From: Streptomyces sp. G44
GTDB lineage: Bacteria; Actinomycetota; Actinomycetes; Streptomycetales; Streptomycetaceae
DNA length: 64,000 nt
NCBI RefSeq assembly: GCF_016905445.1
Contig: NZ_JAFEXF010000012.1
Span: 1-64,000 of the forward strand
Direction of reading: 5' to 3'
Below are positions 36,492-45,319 of this stretch, piece by piece. Position 1 is the stretch's first letter, and every line of letters begins with the position of its first letter. A program made the position numbers and the translations under genes. Under the pieces are notes generated by a model. It worked only from the letters and a program-made list of their open reading frames with translations. It did not search any database and was not told the origin of the DNA.

Positions 36492-37524
36492 GCATGGTTG
36501 GCGGTGGCGCGTCGAGACCTTGATCGTTGATCATGTTCTGTGTGCTGGGGAACCGGGCGCGTGCAGCGATCATCCGTAGCCAGCGGATCACCAGGCTGAC
36601 GCCCGACGTGATCGCGGAACTCGTCGCAGAGATCGGCCCGTTGTGGCGCGAGCGGCACCGGAGAAAGCTCGCTGTGCGTCCTCGACGCAGAGCCGTGGGC
36701 GCCGGGGCCAAGCATAAACTGGTCTTCGTTGACCGCCTGTTGGCGACGCGGGTACATCTCCGGCACAGTGCCACCCATGACGTGCTGGCCAGCTGGTTCG
36801 GTGTCGACCGCTCCACCATTACGCGTGCGATCAGCGAAGTGCGACCGCTGCTGGCCGACCGGGGCTGCACCATCAGGCCCGGCCAGCGACTGCGTACCCT
36901 CGCCGAGGTAATCGACTACCTCGGCTCCGATGGGCGCACCGGGATCATCGACGGGACCGAGGTCCGGGTGCGCCGCCCGGCCGCCGGGCGCAAGGACCGG
37001 GAGAAGTTCATCTCCGGGAAGAACAAGCAGAACGCCGTGAAGTCCATGGTCGTCACGGACGCCGACGGGCGGCTGCTGTTCTGCAGTCCGGCCGAGCCCG
37101 CCAGCTGCGCGGACATCACGCACGCCCGGAAACTGGGCCTAGTCAAGCTCCTCGCAGAGGGTCCTGCGGTGGAGATCCTCGCCGATGCCGGCTATCAGGG
37201 ACTGAGCGCCCAGACGGGTGATCGTATGGTGACGCCCCCGCACCGGAAGTTCAAGAAGAACCGGCCCGAGTGGTACGACGAGATGCACGAACTCCAGCGC
37301 AAGGCCCACTCTTCACGGCGCATCCGGGTCGAGCACGGAATCGGCCACCTCAAGAACTGGCGGTCGCTCGCGCGGCATCACGGACGCCGCGAGCACATGA
37401 GCGACATCATCCAAGCTATCGCTGGACTGCTCTCCCACCAGCAGGCCGCCACGACGGGGGGCAGTACGCGAATGTGAACACACCGGCCGCTCCGCGGCCT
37501 TCGACGCGCCACCGCCAACCATGC
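36492..37524. mobile_element. IS5-superfamily insertion sequence with 24-bp perfect inverted repeats
   Basis: The ends 36492-36515 and 37501-37524 are exact reverse complements (24/24; outer end GCATGGTTGGCGGTGGCG). CGAGCTCGT is present on both sides (36483-36491 and 37526-37534), consistent with a 9-bp target duplication if one base is assigned to the right end. The single gene inside is a DDE transposase. The IS sits inside the DUF5753 regulator pseudogene. Confidence 0.85.
36533..37477 (+). CDS. IS5-family DDE transposase (DDE_Tnp_4 type)
   Basis: 314 aa from the ATG at 36533. An N-terminal helix-turn-helix (SATHDVLASWFGVDRSTITR) precedes the catalytic domain. Candidate catalytic residues are Asp in GIIDGTEVRVRRP, Asp in ILADAGYQGL and Glu in RIRVEHGIGHLKNWR. 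The gene is intact and lies between perfect inverted repeats, so the element could still be active. Confidence 0.9.
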   Translation: MFCVLGNRARAAIIRSQRITRLTPDVIAELVAEIGPLWRERHRRKLAVRPRRRAVGAGAKHKLVFVDRLLATRVHLRHSATHDVLASWFGVDRSTITRAISEVRPLLADRGCTIRPGQRLRTLAEVIDYLGSDGRTGIIDGTEVRVRRPAAGRKDREKFISGKNKQNAVKSMVVTDADGRLLFCSPAEPASCADITHARKLGLVKLLAEGPAVEILADAGYQGLSAQTGDRMVTPPHRKFKKNRPEWYDEMHELQRKAHSSRRIRVEHGIGHLKNWRSLARHHGRREHMSDIIQAIAGLLSHQQAATTGGSTRM

Positions 37525-38060
37525 TCGAGCTCGTTAGATGAGTGTTCAGCGCTTGTTCGCCCAGCAGGATAGGGAAGATCCTGTCCTCCTGGCCAACGTA
37601 CTGCGCCCGAGCCCTGAGGGCGGCTACCCCAGCCTCGATGTCGTCGGGAGTCCCGTGGAAATCCACGATGAGCCGCAGCACGGCCGCGGCATACTCCGAC
37701 GTCTGCAAAAGACCCGAGAGCAGGTCCGGGCTGTAACCCTGACAGAAGAAAGCCCAGCACCAGCCTCGGGCGCGCGGCAGGCGAGCAGCGTCAAGATCCG
37801 CTGCGTTGGCGAGCAGGCCATGACCACCTTTAAGGGCTGGCACCTTCCGAGAAGCTGTGCTGCAGCACCAACCGCATCACGGCGATCGTCGAGGCCATTC
37901 TCGCCCTTCACCTCGCTGCCGCGTCAGGATGAACAGCCGTCAGTGGTCAGACCGCAGCACACTATGCCCCCGGCCGGCCCACCGCCGTACAGGCTCAGTC
38001 GACCGATGTCCGAGGTGCCCGATAGGTTGGTTACCTTCATACGGGCGGGAGGGGCACCGG

Positions 38061-41000
38061 GTGGCGGAGCGCGGGGGGCAGGCGGCAGCAGATGGGTTCC
38101 AATACCAGTACCTCGTGACACTGGAAGCGCTTCTCGATGCCGCAGAAGACCGCTTCCCCGGAGTCGCTGCAGCGCTGATCGAACCCGCAACCACTCCGGA
38201 TGAAGACTCGACGGACCCCGACGCAATCGACTTCGAACTTGTCGACCAGCACCGCGGCAGCATCCATGCAGCCCAGGTGAAGTCCGGCGGTTCAGGTACG
38301 GAGATGTCGGCTCCTGACGCGTTCGGCATCCTGCTTCGGATGATCCGCGCACGGCCGCGGGCAAGGTCGTATCGACTGATCACGAACATGCGGCCCCACC
38401 CCAAAGCGGTGCAGCTGAACCGGGCCTTGAGCGTCGACGATCCACACGAGCTCCGCGAGCACCTTCAGCGGTTGATGGAGCGCGGACGCTGGCGAGACGA
38501 GCCGTCGGAAATGAGCGATGACGAGCTGCACCGACTAGGCCGCGCACGAATCTCGGTGGATCCCAGGCAGCGGTATCAACTGCGGGATCAGCTCCGGGAA
38601 CGCATGCGGCGACTCCGAAACGAGCACTGCCGCGGTCTTGGCCATGAGTCTGCCGGCCGACTGACGAACTATCTGGCATTCGAGATCCACCGTCGCGCTT
38701 CGGGCGAGTTCGACGGCGTGTTCCCCCTGGCGGGGTTCCGCGAGGAACTCCTCACCCCCGGGCGCAATCTGGCCTATGAACTCGGCGAGTTCGACTGGGG
38801 CGTCATGGTGGGGGCAGTGCCGGCCGCACCAGATATCCCCCGCCCGGATCTCATCGACCGTATCCGCGCGGCACTAACAAGCGGCGGACGGGAACGCACG
38901 GTTCCCACCTGCGCGCTGCTCGGCCCCTCCGGCATCGGCAAGACGAGTACCGCCGCCGACTACGCCTACGACATGGCCGACTCCTACGACCACATCCTCT
39001 GGGTGAACGGCGAGAGCAGCACGTCCCTACGCTCCTCCTTCCAGAGCATTCACGACTGGCTGTTCCGTCGCACGGACAACAGCCCAGATACCGACAGCAG
39101 TCGGCTCCGCGACCGGGTGCGCACGTTGCTGAGCTCCTCGGCACGCCCCTGGCTCATGATCATCGACAACGTCGTCGACCGCCGTTTGGTGGATCCTTGG
39201 ATTCCGACCAGCGGGCGCGGCCACGTCATCGTCACCTCGACCAACCAGGTCAGTTGGGCAACCCAGCGCGCCAAAGTAGCGATCCAGAGCATGACTCCCG
39301 ATCAGGCCACGGAACTGATCAGGATGCGCCTGCACCACGAGGGAGATTGGGACGCCGACAGCGAGGAGACCGCTGCGGCTCTCGCGGAACAGCTTGAGTA
39401 CTGGCCACTGGCGATAGAGCTCGCCTGCGGTCACCTTGCCGGCTACGAGTTCGGGCTCAGGGAAGCGGGCCGCTATCTGGAGCAGATCCGTGATCTGGCA
39501 CTGAATGACCGAGACGCCATCCCGCACGGGTACCCCGAGACGCTGGTCGGAGCCATCCGGTTGGCTCTGAAACGCCTGATGGACAAGGAAGAGCTGCAGC
39601 CGGCATCCGAAGGCGCAGCCCACGCGCTGTTCCCCGCAGCCTATTTCGCCTCCCGGCAGATTCCGATCTGGCTTCTCTACTTCTCCACCCTGATGTCCAG
39701 CGACAACGCCGTCCGGTCGGGTCTTCGCCATCCAGCGGTCTTCGGCCCGCAGGCCAAGGTCCCCTTCACCGCCCACGAGATGCATCGCGCGCTGCGTGCC
39801 GAGTCACTGGCCCGGCGCGATGAACCCCTGTGCACACTGCCCCAGCAGGAATGGTCCACCGCACACTGCGAAGGCGTCGACGACACGATCAACGTCAACG
39901 AGATCGTGCAGCACGTCATCCGCACACTGGCGGAAGGCCGCACCGACGTGTCCGAGATCCTGAGCCAAGCTGCGTACCACGCTCAGGGATGGCTGACGGC
40001 GTTTATCGAGGCGAATGACGACAAGCATCTCCTGGCGATCCTGCCCCACGTGCAGAGCCTCGCCAGCCATGCCGGCCGACTGGGCATCGCCACGGACACG
40101 CTGGCGGTCATGTGGGGCAACCTGGCCGGTACCTACGTGCTGCGGGGGAAGCTCGACGACGCCCGGCAGGCATTCGAGAACGAGCTGGAGTACCTGCTGG
40201 CCCGCACGGAACCGGCTCCCGTGCTTGAACTGAAGACCCGTTCCCAGCTCGCGGACGTACTGAGAAACACCGGTGAAGCATCGGCAGTGTGGCTCCCTCA
40301 TCTGCAACGCGCCCGAGACCTCGCCTTCCAACTGGCCGACTCCCGGCCTGAGGACGTGTCGATGGCCATCGCCAACTGCTTGACGGTGCTCAGCGGTCAC
40401 ACCGGCCAGGGCGCCCTGGAGCCAGAGGTACAAGCCCTCACAGCCGATTTCGCCTCCCTGCGCCAACGAATGCCGGCCACTGAGTCCTTGCGCATTCAGC
40501 ACGGGATCGGCCAGATCAATGACGCCCTCACGACCGGGCTCATGACCGACGGGGAAGTCGAGCAGCGCTGTCGAACGCTACTTAAGGACGACGGTCTTCG
40601 CGGCCCACAACGCCTCGAACTGACGGGGCTCCTCACCGAGTCCCTGGCCTATCAGCATCGATGGAACGATGCCCTGGAACACCTTCAAACCATTCACGCG
40701 TACGCGGTCAAGCAGCCGCTGCACCCGCAGGTGATCGCCAAAACCCTGCACAACGTGGGGCTGCGAGTGGGGCTGGCTGCCGCCTGCGGCGTGCCCGAAT
40801 GCCGCACCGCACTCATGGTCCTCATCGGGGAAGCCGACGCACTACCCGCCCCCGAGTGCCAGCAGCTTCTATCCCTTCTCGTCAGCATCGCGTCGGGCAT
40901 GGCGGTCGAGCATCTCAGTCTCCAAGCAGGGGTGACCTGCATGCCCTTCAAGATGCAGACGCTGCGCCTCCTGGAAGCCGTGTACAACCGGGAGCACGAC

Positions 41001-41135
41001 GCGATTCGCGAAATCCACGAGGCCCTCAATGGTCTCGACGCGGCGGCACTCGACCGGGAAGACGAGTTCGGTTGGAGCCTACTTTCCCAGGTCGTCTCCG
41101 CCTCCGCTGTCAGCATGAGGCTCCGCGGCGATTGA
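38061..41135 (+). CDS. STAND NTPase with N-terminal Cap4/DUF4297-like nuclease domain (Avs-like)
   Basis: 1024 aa from a GTG at 38061 with GGGAGG 8 nt upstream. Residues 1-80 resemble a DUF4297/Cap4 nuclease: GGQAAADGFQYQYLVTLEAL, then Asp57 in IDFELV and Q72-V-K74 in HAAQVKSGG, a PD-(D/E)xK pattern. The NTPase core has Walker A LLGPSGIGKTST (near 288-296), Walker B WLMIIDNVVD (near 362-370), an NB-ARC-like VIVTSTNQ and a GLPLA-like WPLAIELACGHL. The rest is a helical TPR-like sensor region (QAFENELEYLLARTEPAPVL and similar). Known relatives detect phage proteins and cut DNA. Antiviral function here is inferred from architecture and from the adjacent HEPN genes. Confidence 0.85.
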   Translation: MAERGGQAAADGFQYQYLVTLEALLDAAEDRFPGVAAALIEPATTPDEDSTDPDAIDFELVDQHRGSIHAAQVKSGGSGTEMSAPDAFGILLRMIRARPRARSYRLITNMRPHPKAVQLNRALSVDDPHELREHLQRLMERGRWRDEPSEMSDDELHRLGRARISVDPRQRYQLRDQLRERMRRLRNEHCRGLGHESAGRLTNYLAFEIHRRASGEFDGVFPLAGFREELLTPGRNLAYELGEFDWGVMVGAVPAAPDIPRPDLIDRIRAALTSGGRERTVPTCALLGPSGIGKTSTAADYAYDMADSYDHILWVNGESSTSLRSSFQSIHDWLFRRTDNSPDTDSSRLRDRVRTLLSSSARPWLMIIDNVVDRRLVDPWIPTSGRGHVIVTSTNQVSWATQRAKVAIQSMTPDQATELIRMRLHHEGDWDADSEETAAALAEQLEYWPLAIELACGHLAGYEFGLREAGRYLEQIRDLALNDRDAIPHGYPETLVGAIRLALKRLMDKEELQPASEGAAHALFPAAYFASRQIPIWLLYFSTLMSSDNAVRSGLRHPAVFGPQAKVPFTAHEMHRALRAESLARRDEPLCTLPQQEWSTAHCEGVDDTINVNEIVQHVIRTLAEGRTDVSEILSQAAYHAQGWLTAFIEANDDKHLLAILPHVQSLASHAGRLGIATDTLAVMWGNLAGTYVLRGKLDDARQAFENELEYLLARTEPAPVLELKTRSQLADVLRNTGEASAVWLPHLQRARDLAFQLADSRPEDVSMAIANCLTVLSGHTGQGALEPEVQALTADFASLRQRMPATESLRIQHGIGQINDALTTGLMTDGEVEQRCRTLLKDDGLRGPQRLELTGLLTESLAYQHRWNDALEHLQTIHAYAVKQPLHPQVIAKTLHNVGLRVGLAAACGVPECRTALMVLIGEADALPAPECQQLLSLLVSIASGMAVEHLSLQAGVTCMPFKMQTLRLLEAVYNREHDAIREIHEALNGLDAAALDREDEFGWSLLSQVVSASAVSMRLRGD

Positions 41136-41490
41136 GCTGCTCACGCTCTTCCCGGCGGACTCGAACCACGCGGTGCAGGTGGTCGAAAGTCCCGTGCCGA
41201 TGACGGCAGCCAGGCTCACACAGCGCCGTGGTGTCCGGCGGGATTCCGGACACCTTCATGATCTTGGCGCTCAGGCCCGCCCTGGGGAAGGCCGGCGCCG
41301 ACACCAGAAGCCAACTCCTGCAGAGGACCGAGAGCAGCAGGCCGAGGGACCGCAAAGCAAGTCGGCGGCAATGTAGCGGCGGATCCCCGGAGCTCGGCCT
41401 TGAGTTCGACCTCCCAGGGGCTTTACAACGATGCCTTTTGCGCAGCTGATTCTCTCCAGTCGCTCCCCGGCAGCGTCTAGGGTGCGGCGC
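41136..41490. other. Gap between the STAND and first HEPN gene, no supported gene
   Basis: This 355-nt stretch holds no frame with good codon use and a start signal. A short minus-strand frame (41355-41110) has CEPGCRHRHGTFDHLH but no ribosome site. A TAGGGT hexamer at 41478-41483 ends 7 nt before the next ATG and could be the -10 element of a leaderless promoter. Confidence 0.4.
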
Positions 41491-42828
41491 ATGTCTACCT
41501 CATCGACTGGGCTCACCGCTGAGAGCCCCCTGTCACCGGTGTATCCCTTCAACGCGCCAGGGGAGCCGATTACCCTCTACGACGGGCCGGTTACCGGCTC
41601 AGCCGGGGCTGAGGTGCCCGGAGTTGTCCAGCTCGACTGCTCCCCGAAACTCGGGATCTCGTGGAGTGTACAAACCGAGGGTCACGACCCCGCCTCTACG
41701 GACAGGACCGGGCTGAGTCTCCTTGAGCTCGGCTTCGAGCTGCCAGTATCTGCCAGGGATACTGTGAGCGGCTGGTCCAACGGCACTTCCTACGGGGACC
41801 CCACCGCTCCCCTCGACCGTGTCGTCGCACACTGGTTCAACCTGCCCCGATGGCACGGATCAGCCCACCTCTCAGCTCACGTCGCTGATGAAACTCCACG
41901 ACTGGTGCCCGCCGGCCGCAGTGTGTACGAGGCGGACGGGTGGAGGATCACGCTTGACGTTCGACCCGACCACGAGGCCGTCCTTTCTGACGTGCGCCAG
42001 ACCGATATCTACGTCATGACCCACGCAATGGAGATCCGTCGGCTGAACGGAACCACGTTCACCGGGTCCGAGGTCACCCCCGTCCTCAGTGCCATGCACG
42101 TCGGGCTGTCCTTTGCGCTCGGCCGGTGGGTCGCCCCTGCCCTGCCCGTTGGCCAGAACGACCACGAACAGACGGTGTGGGGCCAGTGGGGCCCGATGCT
42201 TTGCGACCCGGCACGCCGCACCAGCTCCGGCTGGTGGTATCCCGAAGACCAGGCATCCTTGGCAGATCTGCTGGCCTGCATCCTGCCCGCCTTCCGCGAT
42301 TCAGGCACAGGACAGGCGCTCCGCCTGCAAATGCAGTACGCGATCACGGCCATTGCCGACCGGGGGTTCGTCGAGCAGCGAATCATGAGTGGAGCTGCCG
42401 GACTGGAACACGTGATGTGGCAGGAGCTGGTGCTCAGTGGTCGGCTCACCGAAGCCGAGTTCACATCCCGCGCCTGGCCGGCCCATAGGAAGTTGCGCAC
42501 ACTCTTGACGGACGCCGGGGTAGATCTAAGGGTTCGCGCAGCCCATCTGCCGGTGACCGCTACCTTCGCGACCGGGCAGCAAGTGAACGAACCTCGGTCG
42601 GCGGATGGCGCTGACGTCGTCACACGAGTCCGGAACCGTCTTGTTCATCCCAAAGAGACACAAGAGCCTGTATACGGAGTCAAAGGACTGGTCACCGAGA
42701 CCTGGCTACTAACCCGCCATTACCTCGCGCTGCTGGTACTCCGTTCGATCGGCTACCGAGGCTCCTACCAGGACCTCTCAAGGACCAACAGGTGGGTCGG
42801 CGAGACCGAGCCCGTCCCATGGACCTGA
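41491..42828 (+). CDS. HEPN-domain protein 1 (ApeA-like), candidate antiviral RNase
   Basis: 445 aa from the ATG at 41491. The long N-terminal part (about 1-280) is beta-rich and unlike any enzyme I recognise: PFNAPGEPITLYDGPVTGSA and RLVPAGRSVYEADGWRITLD are examples. The C-terminal part is helical and carries RVRNRLVHPKE, an exact RNxxxH HEPN ribonuclease motif near residues 381-386. It is followed by a helix typical of HEPN (TETWLLTRHYLALLVLRSIG). The layout of a unique N-terminal region followed by HEPN recalls ApeA, an abortive-infection protein. It may start as a leaderless transcript. Confidence 0.65.
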   Translation: MSTSSTGLTAESPLSPVYPFNAPGEPITLYDGPVTGSAGAEVPGVVQLDCSPKLGISWSVQTEGHDPASTDRTGLSLLELGFELPVSARDTVSGWSNGTSYGDPTAPLDRVVAHWFNLPRWHGSAHLSAHVADETPRLVPAGRSVYEADGWRITLDVRPDHEAVLSDVRQTDIYVMTHAMEIRRLNGTTFTGSEVTPVLSAMHVGLSFALGRWVAPALPVGQNDHEQTVWGQWGPMLCDPARRTSSGWWYPEDQASLADLLACILPAFRDSGTGQALRLQMQYAITAIADRGFVEQRIMSGAAGLEHVMWQELVLSGRLTEAEFTSRAWPAHRKLRTLLTDAGVDLRVRAAHLPVTATFATGQQVNEPRSADGADVVTRVRNRLVHPKETQEPVYGVKGLVTETWLLTRHYLALLVLRSIGYRGSYQDLSRTNRWVGETEPVPWT

Positions 42829-42966
42829 GATTCCCGCCGACTGCAAGGTTGACGGCGCTCCTGCCTGAGGGCCGACCGTCGTTGCTGTGCTACGGAACTG
42901 GCAAGCCCATGCGCCTGCGCTGCGAGGCAGGATGATGATGTCGAGCAGCGCGAGGGAGAGATCGGT

Positions 42967-43959
42967 ATGGAGCGCCTGGAACTGATAGTTGTGCAACTCG
43001 AAGAGGCGAAGGGGCTGATCGAGAAAGGGCGGGTGCCCCACCTGCGGCTGGCGTACATACTCCTCGACAGTGTGACAGAGCTGATCCTTCACCGAACGGT
43101 GCAGACTACGCTGTGGGACCAGGAGCTGCTGACGGGCCTGCTGGCGAAGTGCAGGGACCTCGCGGCCAACGGGCACGAAGAAGCAGCGGCGGAGATCCCC
43201 TCGATCGAGGCCAGGGTGATCTCTAAGTCGAAACTAAAGGACATCGACCGGAACTTCGATGCCAAGGTGGCATTCTTGGCCGACCGAAAGGTGCTCGATC
43301 CTGCGCTCGGCCCCGTCCTAGAGAAGCTGCACAAGTACCGCAACGAGATGTACCACCGCGACAAGCTGCGACGCGAGGTCCTCCAGCCAGCCACCCTGAT
43401 CTACTTCGACTCCGCCTGTACCGCGCTGGAGGCGTACAAACCGCCGATGATGGCCTTCACAGGTAATCCTCTGGGGCCGGAGCTAGCCCGGTTCACCGGA
43501 GGCAGCACGGGATTCCTTGGGATGGGCCTCCCACAGCGGATCGCCGCGCAGCTCCGTCGCGAAGTGGGGCTCGACCTGCCTCAAGTGCGCAGTACTCTTG
43601 CCCAATACCTCACTGCCCGGCTCGACGAAATCACCGACGGCCTTACGTTCATCGAGGACAACCTTGGGGTCCCACAGCTCGTGCGCGGTGATGCCCTGCG
43701 TCTCGTGCAAGCAGACCTTGCCGCAAACCCGACCCTTGAACAGGTCCGCGGAAGGAAGTACCAGTACTCCCAGACAGATATTGCGCAGTGGAGAAGCCAG
43801 ATCTCCGCGCTGGAGTCCATCACCGACAAGCACGAGCTGGTACGCGAGTATGCCGCCGTCGAGGACGCGTTCGAGCCCTTCGAAGCGCTCGTCGAGAAGG
43901 CCGTGACGGCCGTCGACCGAGAAGTGCAACTACAGATCGACATCGCCCGCGGCAAGTAG
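42967..43959 (+). CDS. HEPN-domain protein 2
   Basis: 330 aa. Residues 1-170 form a helical HEPN-like bundle: QLEEAKGLIEKGRVPHLRLA with YILLDSVTELILHRTVQ, then HKYRNEMYHRDKLR with R125-N126-xxx-H130, an exact RNxxxH motif. The remaining part is helical with a DNLGVPQLVRGDALRLVQAD segment and a C-terminal coiled-coil-like stretch (VEKAVTAVDREVQLQID). No other domain is recognised. It lies 138 nt after HEPN 1 and 56 nt before HEPN 3, all on the plus strand. HEPN proteins are often RNases or toxin-like effectors; activity here is inferred from the motif alone. Confidence 0.65.
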   Translation: MERLELIVVQLEEAKGLIEKGRVPHLRLAYILLDSVTELILHRTVQTTLWDQELLTGLLAKCRDLAANGHEEAAAEIPSIEARVISKSKLKDIDRNFDAKVAFLADRKVLDPALGPVLEKLHKYRNEMYHRDKLRREVLQPATLIYFDSACTALEAYKPPMMAFTGNPLGPELARFTGGSTGFLGMGLPQRIAAQLRREVGLDLPQVRSTLAQYLTARLDEITDGLTFIEDNLGVPQLVRGDALRLVQADLAANPTLEQVRGRKYQYSQTDIAQWRSQISALESITDKHELVREYAAVEDAFEPFEALVEKAVTAVDREVQLQIDIARGK

Positions 43960-44015
43960 CTGTCCCCCGGAAAAGAGACCGCAGCGACCGGGAGTCACGC
44001 GCTAACGTGACGGGC

Positions 44016-44585
44016 ATGAGCTGGTCGCTTAGCCTCCTCAAGCCCCGGGAACCGGAGCTGCTCGATGCGCTGTTCCTCTCGGTGGGTCGAGCGTTGCACC
44101 TCGCGAATGCCTATGAGGACAAGTGCCAGTACGTGCTCCGCATCGGCAACCTGATCACTGCCCACCAAGGCGACCCGGCCATGACCTTCGAAGAGGCTGT
44201 CGCCTCAGTCCCTGCCGACAAACTGCTGGGCGGCACGCTGCACAGTCTGGCCTCACACTCCATGGGCAGGACCATGGACATGGACACCCTGCACAAGGCC
44301 AGGCAGGCCCGGAACTGGATCGCCCACGAAGGAGCCTCGATCGGCGCCATTTGGTCAGTGGACCGCGGCCGCATCCTTCAGCAAGCGGTCAAGCTGCGCA
44401 CCGCCGTCACAGATCTCGCTCTCGGCGACAACATCATCTCGCTGTGGTGCCACGGCCTGGCTGAACCACACGCCCCCCCGCCCACGAACTGGATCAACGG
44501 CTACCCCGACGCCGTCGACACCTGGGTCTTCGGTCATCTCCGTGGCCTGCTGCCCAAACAAGCCCAGAGCGCCGCAAGCTCGTAG
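44016..44585 (+). CDS. HEPN-domain protein 3
   Basis: 189 aa from the ATG at 44016. A helical N-terminal half (ELLDALFLSVGRALHLANAY) leads to KARQARNWIAHEGA, with R99-N100-xxx-H104, a third exact RNxxxH motif. The protein ends with VDTWVFGHLRGLLPKQAQSA. TAACGT (44003-44008) ends 7 nt before the ATG and no ribosome site is visible, which suggests a leaderless mRNA. It is the last gene of the cluster. It could be the toxin or antitoxin-like partner of HEPN 2, or an independent RNase; sequence alone cannot decide. Confidence 0.65.
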   Translation: MSWSLSLLKPREPELLDALFLSVGRALHLANAYEDKCQYVLRIGNLITAHQGDPAMTFEEAVASVPADKLLGGTLHSLASHSMGRTMDMDTLHKARQARNWIAHEGASIGAIWSVDRGRILQQAVKLRTAVTDLALGDNIISLWCHGLAEPHAPPPTNWINGYPDAVDTWVFGHLRGLLPKQAQSAASS

Positions 44586-45059
44586 TAACGGCAAAGACCC
44601 AGCGGCCGCAACTTTGGTGCAGGTCACGATGCCCCCGCCATCTGCCTCGAGGCTCTCGAAGGAGACGTTGTCCACTACGGGCAGGTGGGACGACGGGTCG
44701 ATGGTCGCGGACTGAATTCACGACGCAGTGCGCAGCTGGAAAACCACCGTGTTGGGTACCGGCTGAGGTCGCTCACAAGCGTCTGTCGCGCCACGAGTTC
44801 GGCTGTGGGGAGCCTTCTTTTCAGCCACTGCACTGGCCCGATGTGCCGGGATTCCAGCCCGCTGCGGCTCGGCCGACGCCGAGGCACGACCTCAGACTCC
44901 GCATGATCTTGGACCAACCTACGGGTTCACCACCACACCCTCGATCCCAGACAGCCAGCGTCCGGGCAGCCAACCATCTATCCCTTCGGTCCCGCTCACT
45001 CCCAATCATTCGCACTGCAGCCGCACCATGACCCAAACCGGCGCCGCCAGACCAAGATC
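44586..45059. other. Island right-end region without a supported gene
   Basis: 474 nt with only short frames lacking start signals. It leads into the CGGACCA-N4-CGGACCA motif and the duplicated ALDH gene end, so it is probably the non-coding right arm of the island. Confidence 0.4.
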
Positions 45060-45077
45060 CGGACCATTTCCGGACCA
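45060..45077. repeat. CGGACCA-N4-CGGACCA motif, copy 2 (inside right end)
   Basis: Same double heptamer with a 4-nt spacer (TTTC), 74 nt before the right attachment repeat. It would be the right-arm counterpart of copy 1. Confidence 0.6.
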
Positions 45078-45151
45078 GTCCCCGCCCGAAGGCTACGCCA
45101 ACTACAGTTTTGCCTGGTCAACATGGGTGCAACTGCTGTACCAGCAACAGT

Positions 45152-45201
45152 CGAAGAACGTTCTTTGTTCTTACAGCCCTCAGAAGCTTGGCTTCTTCTA
45201 G
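45152..45201. other. Right attachment-site-like repeat carrying an ALDH 3'-end fragment
   Basis: 45/50 identical to 34490-34539, with the same 12-bp palindrome (45154-45165). Read in frame it encodes [15 protein letters not shown] and a TAG stop, one residue different from the ALDH C terminus. It is thus the displaced or imported 3' end of an aldehyde dehydrogenase gene, not random similarity. Confidence 0.75.
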
Positions 45202-45211
45202 GGTCTCAAGT

Positions 45212-45248
45212 GGGTTGCCTGGAGGCGCTGTTGCGCTCCAGGCAACCC
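45212..45248 (+). terminator. Terminator hairpin after the duplicated ALDH end
   Basis: GGGTTGCCTGGAGGCGC pairs with GCGCTCCAGGCAACCC around a TGTT loop (one extra G). It is homologous in position and partly in sequence to the hairpin at 34548-34589. Confidence 0.75.
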
Positions 45249-45319
45249 GTCACAGACAGTAACCAACTTAATCGATTAATTCTTTAAGGCTACATTCTGG
45301 CATCTAGGGGACTTCCCAC

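Larger units (their letters stand above)
36184..37843 (-). pseudogene. XRE/Scr1-type regulator with DUF5753 domain, broken by an IS and frameshifts
   Basis: The right part (37840-37530) encodes the start of a DUF5753 domain: GYSPDLLSGLLQTSEYAAAV, then DDIEAGVAALRARA and ILLGEQALNTHL. The left part (36490-36184) continues the same protein after the IS: MRGQLRRLLDAMDLPGLSPG, then in another frame EPGGGFSTFNDHRVEGAGYR with ETITDQDRVDLFRKAFEA, and in a third frame AVYGQAARDLITAVLATS-stop. At least two frameshifts plus the insertion make it non-functional. The N-terminal helix-turn-helix is also missing. Such regulators often pair with DUF397 proteins; none is present. Confidence 0.8.
34540..45151. 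mobile_element. Candidate genomic island 1 inserted at the ALDH 3' end
   Basis: The segment lies between the two 50-nt repeats and has matching CGGACCA-N4-CGGACCA motifs near both ends. Content differs sharply from the metabolic genes to the left: unknown genes, an IS, a broken regulator, a STAND NTPase and three HEPN proteins. No integrase, relaxase or replication gene was seen, so it may depend on a helper or have lost its recombinase. Confidence 0.6.

Noticed and set aside
41110-41355. Small minus-strand gene with CEPGCRHRHGTFDHLH
   Set aside because: The Cys/His spacing suggested an HNH or zinc protein, but there is no ribosome site, no full motif and no support from neighbours.
34400-45300. 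tRNA gene as integration site for the island
   Set aside because: No cloverleaf was found at either end. The repeated sequence is the coding 3' end of the aldehyde dehydrogenase gene.
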